From Chryseobacterium sp. KACC 21268 (lineage in GTDB: Bacteria > Bacteroidota > Bacteroidia > Flavobacteriales > Weeksellaceae): a DNA stretch of 64,000 nucleotides. How positions within the stretch are numbered: the first letter of the stretch is position 1; each line of letters starts with the position of its first letter. A model generated the notes under the pieces. It was not told the origin of the DNA, did no database searches, and was given only the letters and a program-made list of their open reading frames with translations. A program made the position numbers and the translations under genes. Positions 46,884 to 54,758 of the stretch are shown here, piece by piece. Location: NCBI GenBank assembly GCA_028736075.1, contig CP117875.1, positions 1,612,001 to 1,676,000 on the forward strand, read 5' to 3'.

Positions 46884-46922
46884 TGTCAAAAGATACTTTA
46901 TCACAATAATCGGTCTTTCAAA

Positions 46923-47033
46923 TCCGAGCCTTATTTTCTCCACGCTACATCTTGGAGCTACTTCATTTTCCTCCTTGGAATTGTGGTTTTGATTTCTTAT
47001 TTTTTGTCATTGAGAAAAATGAAAGTTATTTAA
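46923..47033 (+). pseudogene. Possible remnant of a membrane protein C-terminus
   Basis: One frame encodes SWSYFIFLLGIVVLISYFLS followed by LRKMKVI and a stop at 47031-47033, a convincing membrane helix with positive tail, but no start codon exists upstream before the in-frame stop at 46851. It could be a decayed gene or chance; the rest of the gap to 47049 holds only the start of the metallo-hydrolase. Confidence 0.2.
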
Positions 47034-47048
47034 TTTAAAAGATTTAAG

Positions 47049-47771
47049 ATGAAAATATATCCGCTAAAAGACGGGAATTTCAGTGTTGATAAAAATAAAA
47101 ATTTTACCTATCTCGAAGATTCCGAAAACGAGAAGGACCTCAAAATAGCAATACAACCGTTTCTAATCGAGAACAAAGATGATCTGACCTTGTTAGATGC
47201 TGGACTTGGCTGGCTGGAAAATGGCGTTCCGAAGATCCACCTCAATGTTGAAAAAGCCGGTCTGAAACCTGAAAATGTGAAGAGGGTCCTGCTTTCTCAT
47301 CTGCACAAAGATCATATCGATGGATTGGTGAATAAGGATGGAGAACATTGGTCGCTTAATTTCCCTGAAGCCGAAGTTTACCTTCAAAAACGTGAATTGG
47401 AATTTGCCCGGTCCAAAGATGGAAATCCCTCATTCGATCTGGAGGTTCTGAATTTTATTATTGATAATGCCAAAATTGTTTGGATGAATCTCGACAAAGG
47501 AAACCTCACAACCGAAATTTCATACGAAGTGACAGGTGGACACACGCCATTTCATCAGGTTTTTTGGATCAAAGAAAATAGTGAGACCGCATTCTACGGC
47601 GCAGACAATCTTCCACAAATGGGTTATCTGAAATATCAGATCGCCTTCAAAACAGATTTTGACGGGAAAAAGGCAAGGGACGAAAGAATGCTTTGGGAAA
47701 AACAGGCGAGGGAAGAACAGTGGAAAATCCTTCTTTACCACGATCTGGAACTGGATATTGTGACAATATAA
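47049..47771 (+). CDS. MBL-fold metallo-hydrolase
   Basis: 240 residues, soluble. The zinc signature SHLHKDHIDGL has H84, H86, D88 and H89; LLDAGLGW before it and TGGHTPFHQVFWI and FYGADNLPQ after it supply the remaining metal ligands of the metallo-beta-lactamase fold. This subgroup includes lactonases and glyoxalase II-like enzymes; the substrate cannot be deduced. Stands between the cphA terminator and the esterase gene, 64 bases apart. Confidence 0.87.
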   Translation: MKIYPLKDGNFSVDKNKNFTYLEDSENEKDLKIAIQPFLIENKDDLTLLDAGLGWLENGVPKIHLNVEKAGLKPENVKRVLLSHLHKDHIDGLVNKDGEHWSLNFPEAEVYLQKRELEFARSKDGNPSFDLEVLNFIIDNAKIVWMNLDKGNLTTEISYEVTGGHTPFHQVFWIKENSETAFYGADNLPQMGYLKYQIAFKTDFDGKKARDERMLWEKQAREEQWKILLYHDLELDIVTI

Positions 47772-47835
47772 ATAGGTTTGATTAATTTATAGAATTTGTA
47801 AATTGCATAGTTTTCTAACATTTTCAAATAGTCCA

Positions 47836-48966
47836 ATGCAAAAATTAAAAATCATAACAGCTGCTCTCGTTTTCAGTTCGGCTCTGTTGTTTTCTCAAAA
47901 CTTTAAAACGTCTGTCACAGCAAAGGACGGAAAAGAATTTCCTCGAATTGATGCTAACCGAAAAGCAGAGTTCAAAGTCTATTTTCCCAAAGCAAAATCT
48001 GTGACGATAGAAGGTGGAGACGGAATGCAGAACCTCTCTTACGATGCTGCTGAAGGAACCGATGGATTTTGGTCTTTTTCAACGTGGCCATTGGAAATTG
48101 GCTTTCATTACTATTGGTTCAACGTTGATGGCAAAAGGACGAATGACCCGAATACAGAACTTTACTTCGGCTACGGCCAGCCTACAAGTGGGATTGAAAT
48201 TCCGTCTGGTGAAGATTTCTTTTTTGAGAAAAATGTAAAACACGGAAAGATTATAGACGACAGTTTTGAATCTGAGATCACCAAAGGGAAACGAAACTTT
48301 AAAGTGTATTTGCCACCAAATTATGGCACGCAGAAATTCCCGGTCTTATACCTCTATCACGGAACTGGCGAAGATATGACTGGTTGGGAAAGACAAGGTT
48401 ACATCAAAAATATTTTGGATAATCTTTTCGCAGATAAGAAGGCAACCGAAATGATTGTCGTGATGGATTACGGCGTTGCACTAACTTCCGAACAGGAAAA
48501 ATTACCCGACGATTATCCAAGAACAGTTCTTTCTACAAAAAATCTAGACAAGCTGGTGACTCAGGAGCTGATTCCATTCATCGAAAAAAAATATAAAACG
48601 AGTGGTGAAAAAGCTATCGCAGGCCTTTCTAGAGGAAGCTATCAGGCAATGTTCATCGGGGCAAATCATCCCGAATTGTTTTCTGCCATTGGCTCGTTCA
48701 GTCCGGTGATCTACGAAGGAACGGAACTTCAGCCTTTTAAAGAATTGCCTGTTGAAAATCTATTGAGATCAAAACAAAAACCATTTTTCTTCATCGGAAT
48801 TGGCGAGAAAGAAGAAAAGCGTTTTGCGGAATACAACACCACGTTAGCTAATTATTTAAATGAAAACAAATATCCATTCGTCCAATATAATTCAGCAGGA
48901 ACCTACCACGAATGGCTGACTTGGAGACGTTGTCTCAATGAATTTGCACAACAGATTTTTAGATAA
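47836..48966 (+). CDS. Secreted esterase, feruloyl/enterochelin esterase-like
   Basis: 376 residues from ATG 47836, which starts the signal peptide (MQKLKIITAALVFSSALLFSQ). Residues ~30-120 form an Ig-like/CBM48-type N-terminal domain (RKAEFKVYFPKAKSVTIEGG), and ~135-376 an alpha/beta hydrolase (KVYLPPNYGTQKFPVLYLYHGTGED) with nucleophile Ser in GLSRGSYQAM near residue 264 and final His in GTYHEWLTWR. This two-domain pattern is shared with xylan/feruloyl esterases and siderophore esterases. Likely periplasmic or surface; acts on a carbohydrate ester or siderophore. Confidence 0.85.
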   Translation: MQKLKIITAALVFSSALLFSQNFKTSVTAKDGKEFPRIDANRKAEFKVYFPKAKSVTIEGGDGMQNLSYDAAEGTDGFWSFSTWPLEIGFHYYWFNVDGKRTNDPNTELYFGYGQPTSGIEIPSGEDFFFEKNVKHGKIIDDSFESEITKGKRNFKVYLPPNYGTQKFPVLYLYHGTGEDMTGWERQGYIKNILDNLFADKKATEMIVVMDYGVALTSEQEKLPDDYPRTVLSTKNLDKLVTQELIPFIEKKYKTSGEKAIAGLSRGSYQAMFIGANHPELFSAIGSFSPVIYEGTELQPFKELPVENLLRSKQKPFFFIGIGEKEEKRFAEYNTTLANYLNENKYPFVQYNSAGTYHEWLTWRRCLNEFAQQIFR

Positions 48967-48976
48967 TTTAAACTAA

Positions 48977-49007
48977 AAAAAACCGTTCTTCAACAGAACG
49001 GTTTTTT
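48977..49007. terminator. Bidirectional terminator
   Basis: Perfect 13-bp stem AAAAAACCGTTCT / AGAACGGTTTTTT, loop TCAAC, between converging genes. Confidence 0.9.
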
Positions 49008-49021
49008 TATGAATGAGATTT

Positions 49022-49339
49022 CTAACCTGTAATTTTTAGAGAGTCGATCAATCCGTCTTTTAACTTAAAATGATAAGCCAAAACAATTGGACTGCCTGGG
49101 AAATTCCCTGAAACTTCAGCTTTCAAAATTTCATCGGCTTCAGAATATTCCAAAGGTTTCATAGTGGCTTTGTATTCTGTATTGGCTTTCTCAATCCATT
49201 GTTGGATCTCGGCTTTTCCGTGGTGCGTTTTTCCTTCGTCAAAAACTTCTGCGTTTTCGGAAAAACAATTGGCGTAAGCAAGACTGTCAAAATCGTTTTG
49301 AGCATTTGCTAGATCTGTGATGACGTTTGGTAAGTTCAT
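49022..49339 (-). CDS. NTF2-like (SnoaL-type) protein
   Basis: 105 residues, a single cone-shaped alpha+beta domain: NDFDSLAYANCFSENAEVFDEG then KTHHGKAEIQQWI and the beta sheet VLAYHFKLKDGLIDSLKI. Typical of small stress- or metabolite-binding NTF2-like proteins. It starts 20 bases after the SDR gene on the same strand, so the two are probably one transcript under the HxlR regulator. Confidence 0.87.
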   Translation of the reverse strand: MNLPNVITDLANAQNDFDSLAYANCFSENAEVFDEGKTHHGKAEIQQWIEKANTEYKATMKPLEYSEADEILKAEVSGNFPGSPIVLAYHFKLKDGLIDSLKITG

Positions 49340-49359
49340 AGGTTTGATTTTTAAAATGA

Positions 49360-50154
49360 TTAAATTGTTGGGATGGTTCCGCCGTCGATGATGTATTCTG
49401 TTCCGGTGAGATAATTGGCTCTTGGGGAAACCAGGAAACCGACAAACTCTGCAATTTCCTCGGGCTCAGCTGGCCGTCCGATTGGGATTCCTCCCAAAGC
49501 ATCCATCACGCTTTTCCTAGCTTCTTCGATGGTAGAATTGGAGCTTTCGGAGATGCGTTCCAGCAATCTCGTAGATGATTCTGTCATGATCCAACCTGGT
49601 GAAACGGTCAAAACCCGAATGCCCTTTGGCGAAACTTCCTTAGAAAGTCCTTTGCTGTAATTGATGAGACCAGCTTTTGCGGTTGCATAAGGCAAAGTAG
49701 AATCGTACAAAGGCAATCTTCCCTGTATGGAAGCAATGTGAATGATCACGCCACTTTTTTGCAAGAGCATTTGTGGGAGAAATTCTCTGTCCAATCTGAT
49801 AGGCGCCAAAAGATTTACATTGATACTTTGTTCCCAATCTTCATCAGTCAAAACCGAAAAACCGCCACCTTGGGTTTCCGAGCCACCAAGATTGTTAATA
49901 AGAATATCCAGTTTTCCAAACTTGGCAAAAACTTCTTCGGCTACTTTTTTAGTGCCTTCTGATCTGCTGAGGTCGGCAGAAATGAAATGTAAGTTTTCTG
50001 TCGCCGTTTCGGGTTGGTTTCTTGCCGTGATGATGACGGTGGCGCCAGCTTTCAGAAGTCTTTCTGCAATTGCTTTTCCCGCGCCTTTTGTGCCTCCAGT
50101 TACCAAGGCGATCTTGCCAGATAACTCGTTGTTGAAATTAAAATCTTGTACCAT
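49360..50154 (-). CDS. SDR family oxidoreductase
   Basis: 264 residues from ATG 50154 (MVQDFNFNNELSGKIALVTG); a longer frame from 50193 would run into the shared control region. Rossmann motif TGGTKGAGKAIAERL (TGxxxGxG), NNLGG (NNAG variant), catalytic Ser in HIASIQGR, YxxxK in PYATAKAGLINYSKG, and the typical end FLVSPRANYLTGTEYIIDGG. NAD(P)-dependent; substrate unknown. Divergent from the HxlR regulator with 123 bases between starts. Confidence 0.92.
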   Translation of the reverse strand: MVQDFNFNNELSGKIALVTGGTKGAGKAIAERLLKAGATVIITARNQPETATENLHFISADLSRSEGTKKVAEEVFAKFGKLDILINNLGGSETQGGGFSVLTDEDWEQSINVNLLAPIRLDREFLPQMLLQKSGVIIHIASIQGRLPLYDSTLPYATAKAGLINYSKGLSKEVSPKGIRVLTVSPGWIMTESSTRLLERISESSNSTIEEARKSVMDALGGIPIGRPAEPEEIAEFVGFLVSPRANYLTGTEYIIDGGTIPTI

Positions 50155-50277
50155 TGCTTTATTTTTGTACAAATTTCTAACATACTTCAACATTGCACAA
50201 TTACGGAAATACGATTCACATAGGGAACAATTTTTCCCCTATTGCACAATTTGGAACATAGGTTTAATTTTGCTTCT
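50155..50277. promoter_or_regulatory. Divergent control region with repeats for SDR and HxlR
   Basis: Two exact copies of ATTGCACAATT (50192-50202 and 50241-50251), itself a near palindrome, and a TAGGGAA..TTCCCCTA dyad (50221-50240) between them. Toward HxlR, TAATTTTG (50265-50272) ends five bases before the ATG at 50278, a leaderless arrangement. The repeats are good candidates for HxlR operators. Confidence 0.55.
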
Positions 50278-50649
50278 ATGTATGAGAGAAAGATTTTACC
50301 CAACCTCAATTGTGGCCTCGATCTGATCGGCGAAGTGCTCTATGGCAAATGGAAAATTCGGCTGCTTTGGTTTATCAATCAAGGACATCTGCGCCCGAGC
50401 GAATTGCAACGCAAAATTCCCGATGCAACCAGACGCGTTTTGAATATTCAACTGAAAGAAATGGAGGAGCACGAGCTGGTAACGAAAGTCATTTATCCTG
50501 TGGTTCCGCCAAAAGTGGAGTACAACTTGACTGATTTTGGAAAGTCTTTGATTCCCGTGATCTCCGTTTTAGGAAATTGGGGCGACGAGAATGAGGAACG
50601 TCTGAGATCTGTGATTATGAAAAGATTTGAGTCCGAAAGTGATGAGTAG
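50278..50649 (+). CDS. HxlR family transcriptional regulator
   Basis: 123 residues from ATG 50278 (MYERKILPNLNCGLDLIGE). Winged helix-turn-helix of the HxlR type: the conserved Cys (NCGLDLI), GKWKIRLLWFI, and PDATRRVLNIQLKEMEEHELV followed by PKVEYNLTDFGKSLIPV. These regulators often sense reactive electrophiles or disulphide stress through the N-terminal Cys and control a divergent oxidoreductase, exactly the arrangement here with the SDR gene. Confidence 0.93.
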   Translation: MYERKILPNLNCGLDLIGEVLYGKWKIRLLWFINQGHLRPSELQRKIPDATRRVLNIQLKEMEEHELVTKVIYPVVPPKVEYNLTDFGKSLIPVISVLGNWGDENEERLRSVIMKRFESESDE

Positions 50650-50658
50650 CGCAACTTA

Positions 50659-51087
50659 CTAGCGGTTCGTGGTTCTGGATTTCAGTTCTGCATGGCTGTT
50701 ATTGTACGTCTTTCCTTTTTTCGGATGGGTGAATTTTATGCCAGACCAAATTTCATTGATGCTCAGACACGTGCTTTCCACCAGTCCGAATTCGTAACCG
50801 GTCTTGATCACTTTTGGCAGAGAAAGGTCGGTTTCCAGCTGTCCGCCTTTTGGCCATGAGACCCACAGCATTCCATCCAGTTTCAGGTGCTCTTTTAATG
50901 TTTGAAAGATTTTGGCTTGCTCGCTTTGTTTTATGACAAACAAATGGATGTAGCCAAATTCTCCACTTAACTTTTCTTTCAGTTCAATGTTGGGAAGTTC
51001 TATTGATAAGATCACATCCTCAGGCGCATTGGCGAAATAGCTTCTGACATCTTCCTTGATTCCCATCTTCTGTGCTACGGTTTTCAT
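50659..51087 (-). CDS. DUF3052-like protein
   Basis: 142 residues from ATG 51087 (MKTVAQKMGIKEDVRSYFAN); a frame to 51159 adds an N-terminus without family character. The pattern KMGIKED..., APEDVILSIELP, GYIHLFVIKQSE, LKEHLKLDGMLWVSWPKGG and a C-terminal LVESTCLSINEIWSGIKF is that of DUF3052 proteins. Cytoplasmic; function unknown. Convergent with hxlR, 9 bases apart. Confidence 0.75.
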   Translation of the reverse strand: MKTVAQKMGIKEDVRSYFANAPEDVILSIELPNIELKEKLSGEFGYIHLFVIKQSEQAKIFQTLKEHLKLDGMLWVSWPKGGQLETDLSLPKVIKTGYEFGLVESTCLSINEIWSGIKFTHPKKGKTYNNSHAELKSRTTNR

Positions 51088-51324
51088 TGCGATTGCTTTT
51101 GTGTTATTAATTTTCCGAAACAGTAATTGCGCCAAATTGATTATTCTTAATATTGACAATCTATTGTAATGGCACTTTGTATCTCTAAAAATACGACCTC
51201 ATCTTTCATTCATTTAGATTAATGACAGTTTCAATAATCATTGTTCAGGTATCAAATGAAAAGGTTAATTATTATGACTTGCATTCCCAATATTTCCATT
51301 AGAAGAACAAAGTCAAAATTTGAT

Positions 51325-51909
51325 TTACTTAAGCTGTGAAAAAAGCGTTGCAACTTCCTGATGCTTCTCCAATGGAACAATTGTAAAAACATAGCTGTCC
51401 GAGTCGATATCCAAAATTTCCAAAGAATAACCAATGGATTTCAATTCCTTATCATTGATGTGATTCAGAATATCAAAGGTTTCATTGTCATCATATTTTG
51501 ATCCGCTTGAAAGGCTTGCATAATTTTTTGCCTCCAAAATTCGGTTGATGGCATATCGGATTTCATCTTCATCTTCCTTCCAATCCACTTCTGCCATTTG
51601 ATCTTCGTCTTGCATTGTATCTATCAAAACAAACTTCGGCGTCAGCGCCACATCTTCTGGGTAAGTCAGTCCACGCTCAGACAGTTTGAATTCATTATCA
51701 TCATCGTAAAAAGATTTTGGATCTTCGAAAGCTTGTTTCAACTTTAGTTTCAGGCTGGTTTGCAAAGCTTCAGAAATAGTAATGTGATTAACAGTTTCCT
51801 CGTACAGTGTAAAATCAGTTTTTGTTTTGTCGGTAGAAAATTGGTCGGTTGCGTTGGACTTCGCTTCGTCTTTGCTTTTTTGTCCGAATAAGTTTGAAAA
51901 TAATCCCAT
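51325..51909 (-). CDS. Hypothetical acidic protein
   Basis: 194 residues, acidic, no signal or membrane segment. Begins MGLFSNLFGQKSKDEAK, a common start of small bacterial accessory proteins, followed by a low-complexity linker and a folded part (TISEALQTSLKLKLKQAF; DVALTPKFVLIDTMQDEDQM; YSLEILDIDSDSYVFTIVP). I do not recognise the family with confidence. The 237-base stretch upstream of it toward 51087 holds no gene I can support. Confidence 0.65.
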   Translation of the reverse strand: MGLFSNLFGQKSKDEAKSNATDQFSTDKTKTDFTLYEETVNHITISEALQTSLKLKLKQAFEDPKSFYDDDNEFKLSERGLTYPEDVALTPKFVLIDTMQDEDQMAEVDWKEDEDEIRYAINRILEAKNYASLSSGSKYDDNETFDILNHINDKELKSIGYSLEILDIDSDSYVFTIVPLEKHQEVATLFSQLK

Positions 51910-51983
51910 ATCAATGTGTTTTTATTTGGTTTGATTTCATTAATAGAATCAATTCCAAGATCCTAAATTTAGTCCGTTAAAAG

Positions 51984-52175
51984 TTACTTCTCCACTCTCC
52001 TCGTGTAATGCCTTACCAGCACCGCAACTGCAAACAAAAAAGTAACCGCATACAGCACAGACAATGCCGGCTTCTCCACAGTCATCGTATTAAAATCAAT
52101 TTGTTTGTATAAGGCAGAACCAACAATGATGGCTACTATTCCCATTGTGAACACGGGTGCTTTGCTCTTTTCCAT
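51984..52175 (-). CDS. Small two-helix membrane protein
   Basis: 63 residues with two membrane helices (TMGIVAIIVGSALY; LSVLYAVTFLFAVAVLVRHY) and a basic C-terminus. Function unknown. It lies between two unrelated unknown genes on the same strand. Confidence 0.6.
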   Translation of the reverse strand: MEKSKAPVFTMGIVAIIVGSALYKQIDFNTMTVEKPALSVLYAVTFLFAVAVLVRHYTRRVEK

Positions 52176-52240
52176 AGTTTTAGAATATTTAAGTTTTCTG
52201 TTTAGTTTAATAGAACTAAAATAAGAATTATTTTCAAGAG

Positions 52241-52858
52241 TTAATTCTGATTAACAGATAAAAGTCTTTTGCTGGTCTTGTCAAAGGTGAGCGTCTTATT
52301 TGGTCCGCCATAGAAAAGGGTAATCGCAAGCGTGCTGTCTGTTTCTTTTTCAAGAACAATATTCTTTGCCTGGCTGATCCTCAATTCCGGTCGCAGCAGG
52401 ACATCGTACTTAACATTGATGGGTTCGTTTTTCAGCCGCTCGATGTCCATTTCGGTGGTTTTGTAAACGACTTGCTCCAGCAATCCTTGTTTCTCGATCA
52501 CCTCTAGCCACGGGTGAACCATCACGCCATAACCCACAATTTGCGCGCGGTACTTATCATTCAAATCCTTTTTCAGATGCAGTCCTGCTGAGGTCATAGA
52601 GAGTATCAGGCTGTAGAGTGGAAGTCCCATCATCAGCACACTTCCCAACACCGCCAAAGCCATCAAGCCCAGAAATACTTTGGCCATAACTTTTCGCCAG
52701 TAAAACACAATTACAAAGAGACTAGACAGAAGCCAACTCCAAAACAGAATAATATCACTGTAGTACCCAGCCAGACTAATATTATGATAATAAAACATCA
52801 GACAGTCAGTCGACAGCAAAACGGTGCAGAGGATGAAAAGGTAAAGGCTTATTTTCAT
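52241..52858 (-). CDS. Hypothetical membrane protein
   Basis: 205 residues. Three or four N-terminal membrane segments (ISLYLFILCTVLLSTDCLMF; IILFWSWLLSSLFVIVFYW; VFLGLMALAVLGSVLMMGL) and a soluble C-terminal domain (~95-205) with beta-type pattern (ELRISQAKNIVLEKETDSTL; LFYGGPNKTLTFDKTSKRLL). Visibly richer in G+C than the ATPase gene further along. I do not recognise it. Confidence 0.65.
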   Translation of the reverse strand: MKISLYLFILCTVLLSTDCLMFYYHNISLAGYYSDIILFWSWLLSSLFVIVFYWRKVMAKVFLGLMALAVLGSVLMMGLPLYSLILSMTSAGLHLKKDLNDKYRAQIVGYGVMVHPWLEVIEKQGLLEQVVYKTTEMDIERLKNEPINVKYDVLLRPELRISQAKNIVLEKETDSTLAITLFYGGPNKTLTFDKTSKRLLSVNQN

Positions 52859-53011
52859 GCTAATAGAAATGGTTTGATAGAACTAATTTAATTAAATCGA
52901 CTGTAACCATTACAATTAATATTCTCCTCAGCTGGTTTTAATTCAGTTCACCAGACTTTCTATAAGTTTTTGGATGTTTCAAAACCGAATGATCAAGTGT
53001 GAAAAACAAAA

Positions 53012-53031
53012 AACCACCTCAAAAGGTGGTT
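53012..53031 (-). terminator. Terminator downstream of the lipocalin-like gene
   Basis: AACCACCT / AGGTGGTT hairpin with a T-run on the minus strand, about 17 bases beyond the stop at 53048. Confidence 0.75.
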
Positions 53032-53047
53032 CTAATTGATAAAAAAG

Positions 53048-53431
53048 TTACTTAATTTGCTCTGGCTCTTTCACTTTCAGATAAGTAAAGGTTCCGAGAT
53101 CTTTATAGGTCATCACACGTCTGTCTGTGTCAAAAGAGTCGATCCTGAAGGTGACGGGCAATAGGGCCGAGGTCATCGTCAGCTCCGTATTGTCTTTGGA
53201 AAAGTGCCATTTACCTTTGTGGCTTTCGCCGGCCACCAGACTTTCAAACGTACGGTCGTCGTGGAAAATTTGAAACACCTGATCTGTCTTGAAATAAGAC
53301 TGGATGTCTTTCTCCTGTCCGTTTTTCACCCACTTCACGAGTTGCCATTTCCCAAACAACTCCTGAGAGGTCTGTCCGCTCACACCGATGAACACGGCAA
53401 GCATTAAGCTTAAAATTAATTTCTTAATCAT
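53048..53431 (-). CDS. Secreted lipocalin-like protein
   Basis: 127 residues: signal peptide (MIKKLILSLMLAVFIGVSGQ), then a short lipocalin-like barrel starting LFGKWQLVKWVKNGQEKDI, with DDRTFESLVAGESHKGKWHF and a final strand FTYLKVKE. Small periplasmic proteins of this shape are common in Flavobacteria; the ligand is unknown. It follows the next gene upstream by 15 bases, suggesting a run of co-transcribed secreted proteins. Confidence 0.7.
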   Translation of the reverse strand: MIKKLILSLMLAVFIGVSGQTSQELFGKWQLVKWVKNGQEKDIQSYFKTDQVFQIFHDDRTFESLVAGESHKGKWHFSKDNTELTMTSALLPVTFRIDSFDTDRRVMTYKDLGTFTYLKVKEPEQIK

Positions 53432-53446
53432 GGTTCTAAAGTTTAA

Positions 53447-53944
53447 TTACAAGGTCTTGCGTACAGTCACATTCGGCGCTTCGCCTTGTGGGACGATGAA
53501 GATGGCATTGTCGCTCACCGATCCGCCATTGTCCAGGAAGTAACCCGATATGACCGGGATTACAAAGCTTTGGTATTTCCCCTCCTTGGTGTACGCCCAG
53601 TAGGTCACGTTCAGGTTTTGAGGACTCATTTTCAGAGCCAGTTTTTTAGACGTCAGTTTGACGCCGGTCGCATTGATGCAGTTCAGTTCTACCAACTCTG
53701 TGTTGGTCACCACTTGCGGGGCGTTGCTCATTCGCAGGTTGAAGTCTTTTCCGGAGTTGTTCACCAGTGTAGCCGAGACCTTGTAGCGGTCATAGGTTTT
53801 TCCGCCTGCCGTCACAGACTCTTTGTTCAGGATGTTGAAGGTTACGGCCAGGCCGTCCACCGTCACTGTCTCGCCGTCTGCAATCTTCTGGGCACTTAGG
53901 CTTGTGAAGACCAGCAATAATAAAAGAGGGATCAGTTTTTTCAT
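53447..53944 (-). CDS. Secreted hypothetical protein
   Basis: 165 residues from ATG 53944, chosen because a clear signal peptide begins there (MKKLIPLLLLLVFTSLSAQ); a longer frame to 54064 overlaps the upstream gene. The mature part is beta-rich (ADGETVTVDGLAVTFNILNK; KVSATLVNNSGKDFNLRMSN), like an Ig-type fold. Hand count of 53701-53760 gives 32 of 60 G+C, high for this genome. Family not recognised. Confidence 0.7.
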   Translation of the reverse strand: MKKLIPLLLLLVFTSLSAQKIADGETVTVDGLAVTFNILNKESVTAGGKTYDRYKVSATLVNNSGKDFNLRMSNAPQVVTNTELVELNCINATGVKLTSKKLALKMSPQNLNVTYWAYTKEGKYQSFVIPVISGYFLDNGGSVSDNAIFIVPQGEAPNVTVRKTL

Positions 53945-53957
53945 AACGAAGATATTT

Positions 53958-54554
53958 TTAGAATTGATGCTCGGTGAGTTGTTCTGTGAAGATGCCTTGC
54001 GCATAGTCGCTTGGCTCTTTGGTAGAAGCGGGTAGGACAGAAGGGTTCGATGGATATTTCCCATTCTTAAACGTCAGTTGTTTCCATCCGTCACGGTCCT
54101 GCACGAGTAGTGTTTTCCATCCATCCGTTGTTTCTTGCTCGGCATAGAGTGGTGGCGTGGTGACTGTGAATTTCGTGATCGGTTTCAGATGATCGTCTAG
54201 CAAAACCATAGAGCAGCCGCCGGAGCCGCAGAAGTAAGGCGTGAAGAAACTCACAAAGACTTCCATCTTCCCATCGGTGTTCAGGTCGATTGCTTGGTAG
54301 CGGAATTTCCGCTCGCTCATCGGGATGGCTTTCAGGTCGCCGGGGGTCAGGTACTCGTTGGCAATGTAGTGTGCTACTTTCTCTGCGGTGTCGTCCTTGT
54401 TTTCGGGTTGTAGGTTTGGTTTGGCAGTTACCGTGTCGCTCAGAGAGAGTTTCTGAGGCTCTGGTGCAGGGCTTTTTTCCGTTTTACTGCATTGAAGCGT
54501 CAGGAATGCCATAGGCACCAAAATAAGAGATCGTGTTATGAGATGCTTTTTCAT
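53958..54554 (-). CDS. Lipoprotein of unknown function
   Basis: 198 residues from ATG 54554; the signal ends in the lipobox MAFLTLQC with Cys near 20. The mature part has a segment (FRYQAIDLNTDGKMEVFVSF followed by FTPYFCGSGGCSMVLLDD) like FG-GAP or VCBS-type calcium-binding stretches; two Cys in CGSGGC could form a disulphide. Thirteen bases upstream of the next secreted gene on the same strand, so likely the first gene of that small operon. Confidence 0.72.
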   Translation of the reverse strand: MKKHLITRSLILVPMAFLTLQCSKTEKSPAPEPQKLSLSDTVTAKPNLQPENKDDTAEKVAHYIANEYLTPGDLKAIPMSERKFRYQAIDLNTDGKMEVFVSFFTPYFCGSGGCSMVLLDDHLKPITKFTVTTPPLYAEQETTDGWKTLLVQDRDGWKQLTFKNGKYPSNPSVLPASTKEPSDYAQGIFTEQLTEHQF

Positions 54555-54640
54555 AATCAGAATTTGTTCCCCGAAGTTACGCCAATTTTGCAAAACCTTT
54601 GATGATTGATGTTAAATTTTGGCTGATTTTTAGGAAAAAT

Positions 54641-54667
54641 AAAACCGCACTTTAGCAGCGCGGTTTT
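54641..54667 (-). terminator. Hairpin between unknown genes
   Basis: AAAACCGC / GCGGTTTT arms (54641-54648, 54660-54667), about 90 bases beyond the stop of the DUF6624 gene on the minus strand. Confidence 0.6.
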
Positions 54668-54758
54668 GGTATTATTCTATGGATGATCCGAGGTTCTGTC
54701 CTTACTTTAGTAGACCGCCAAATCCGCCATTTTTACAAATTGTTGTCAGCAGAAGTTT

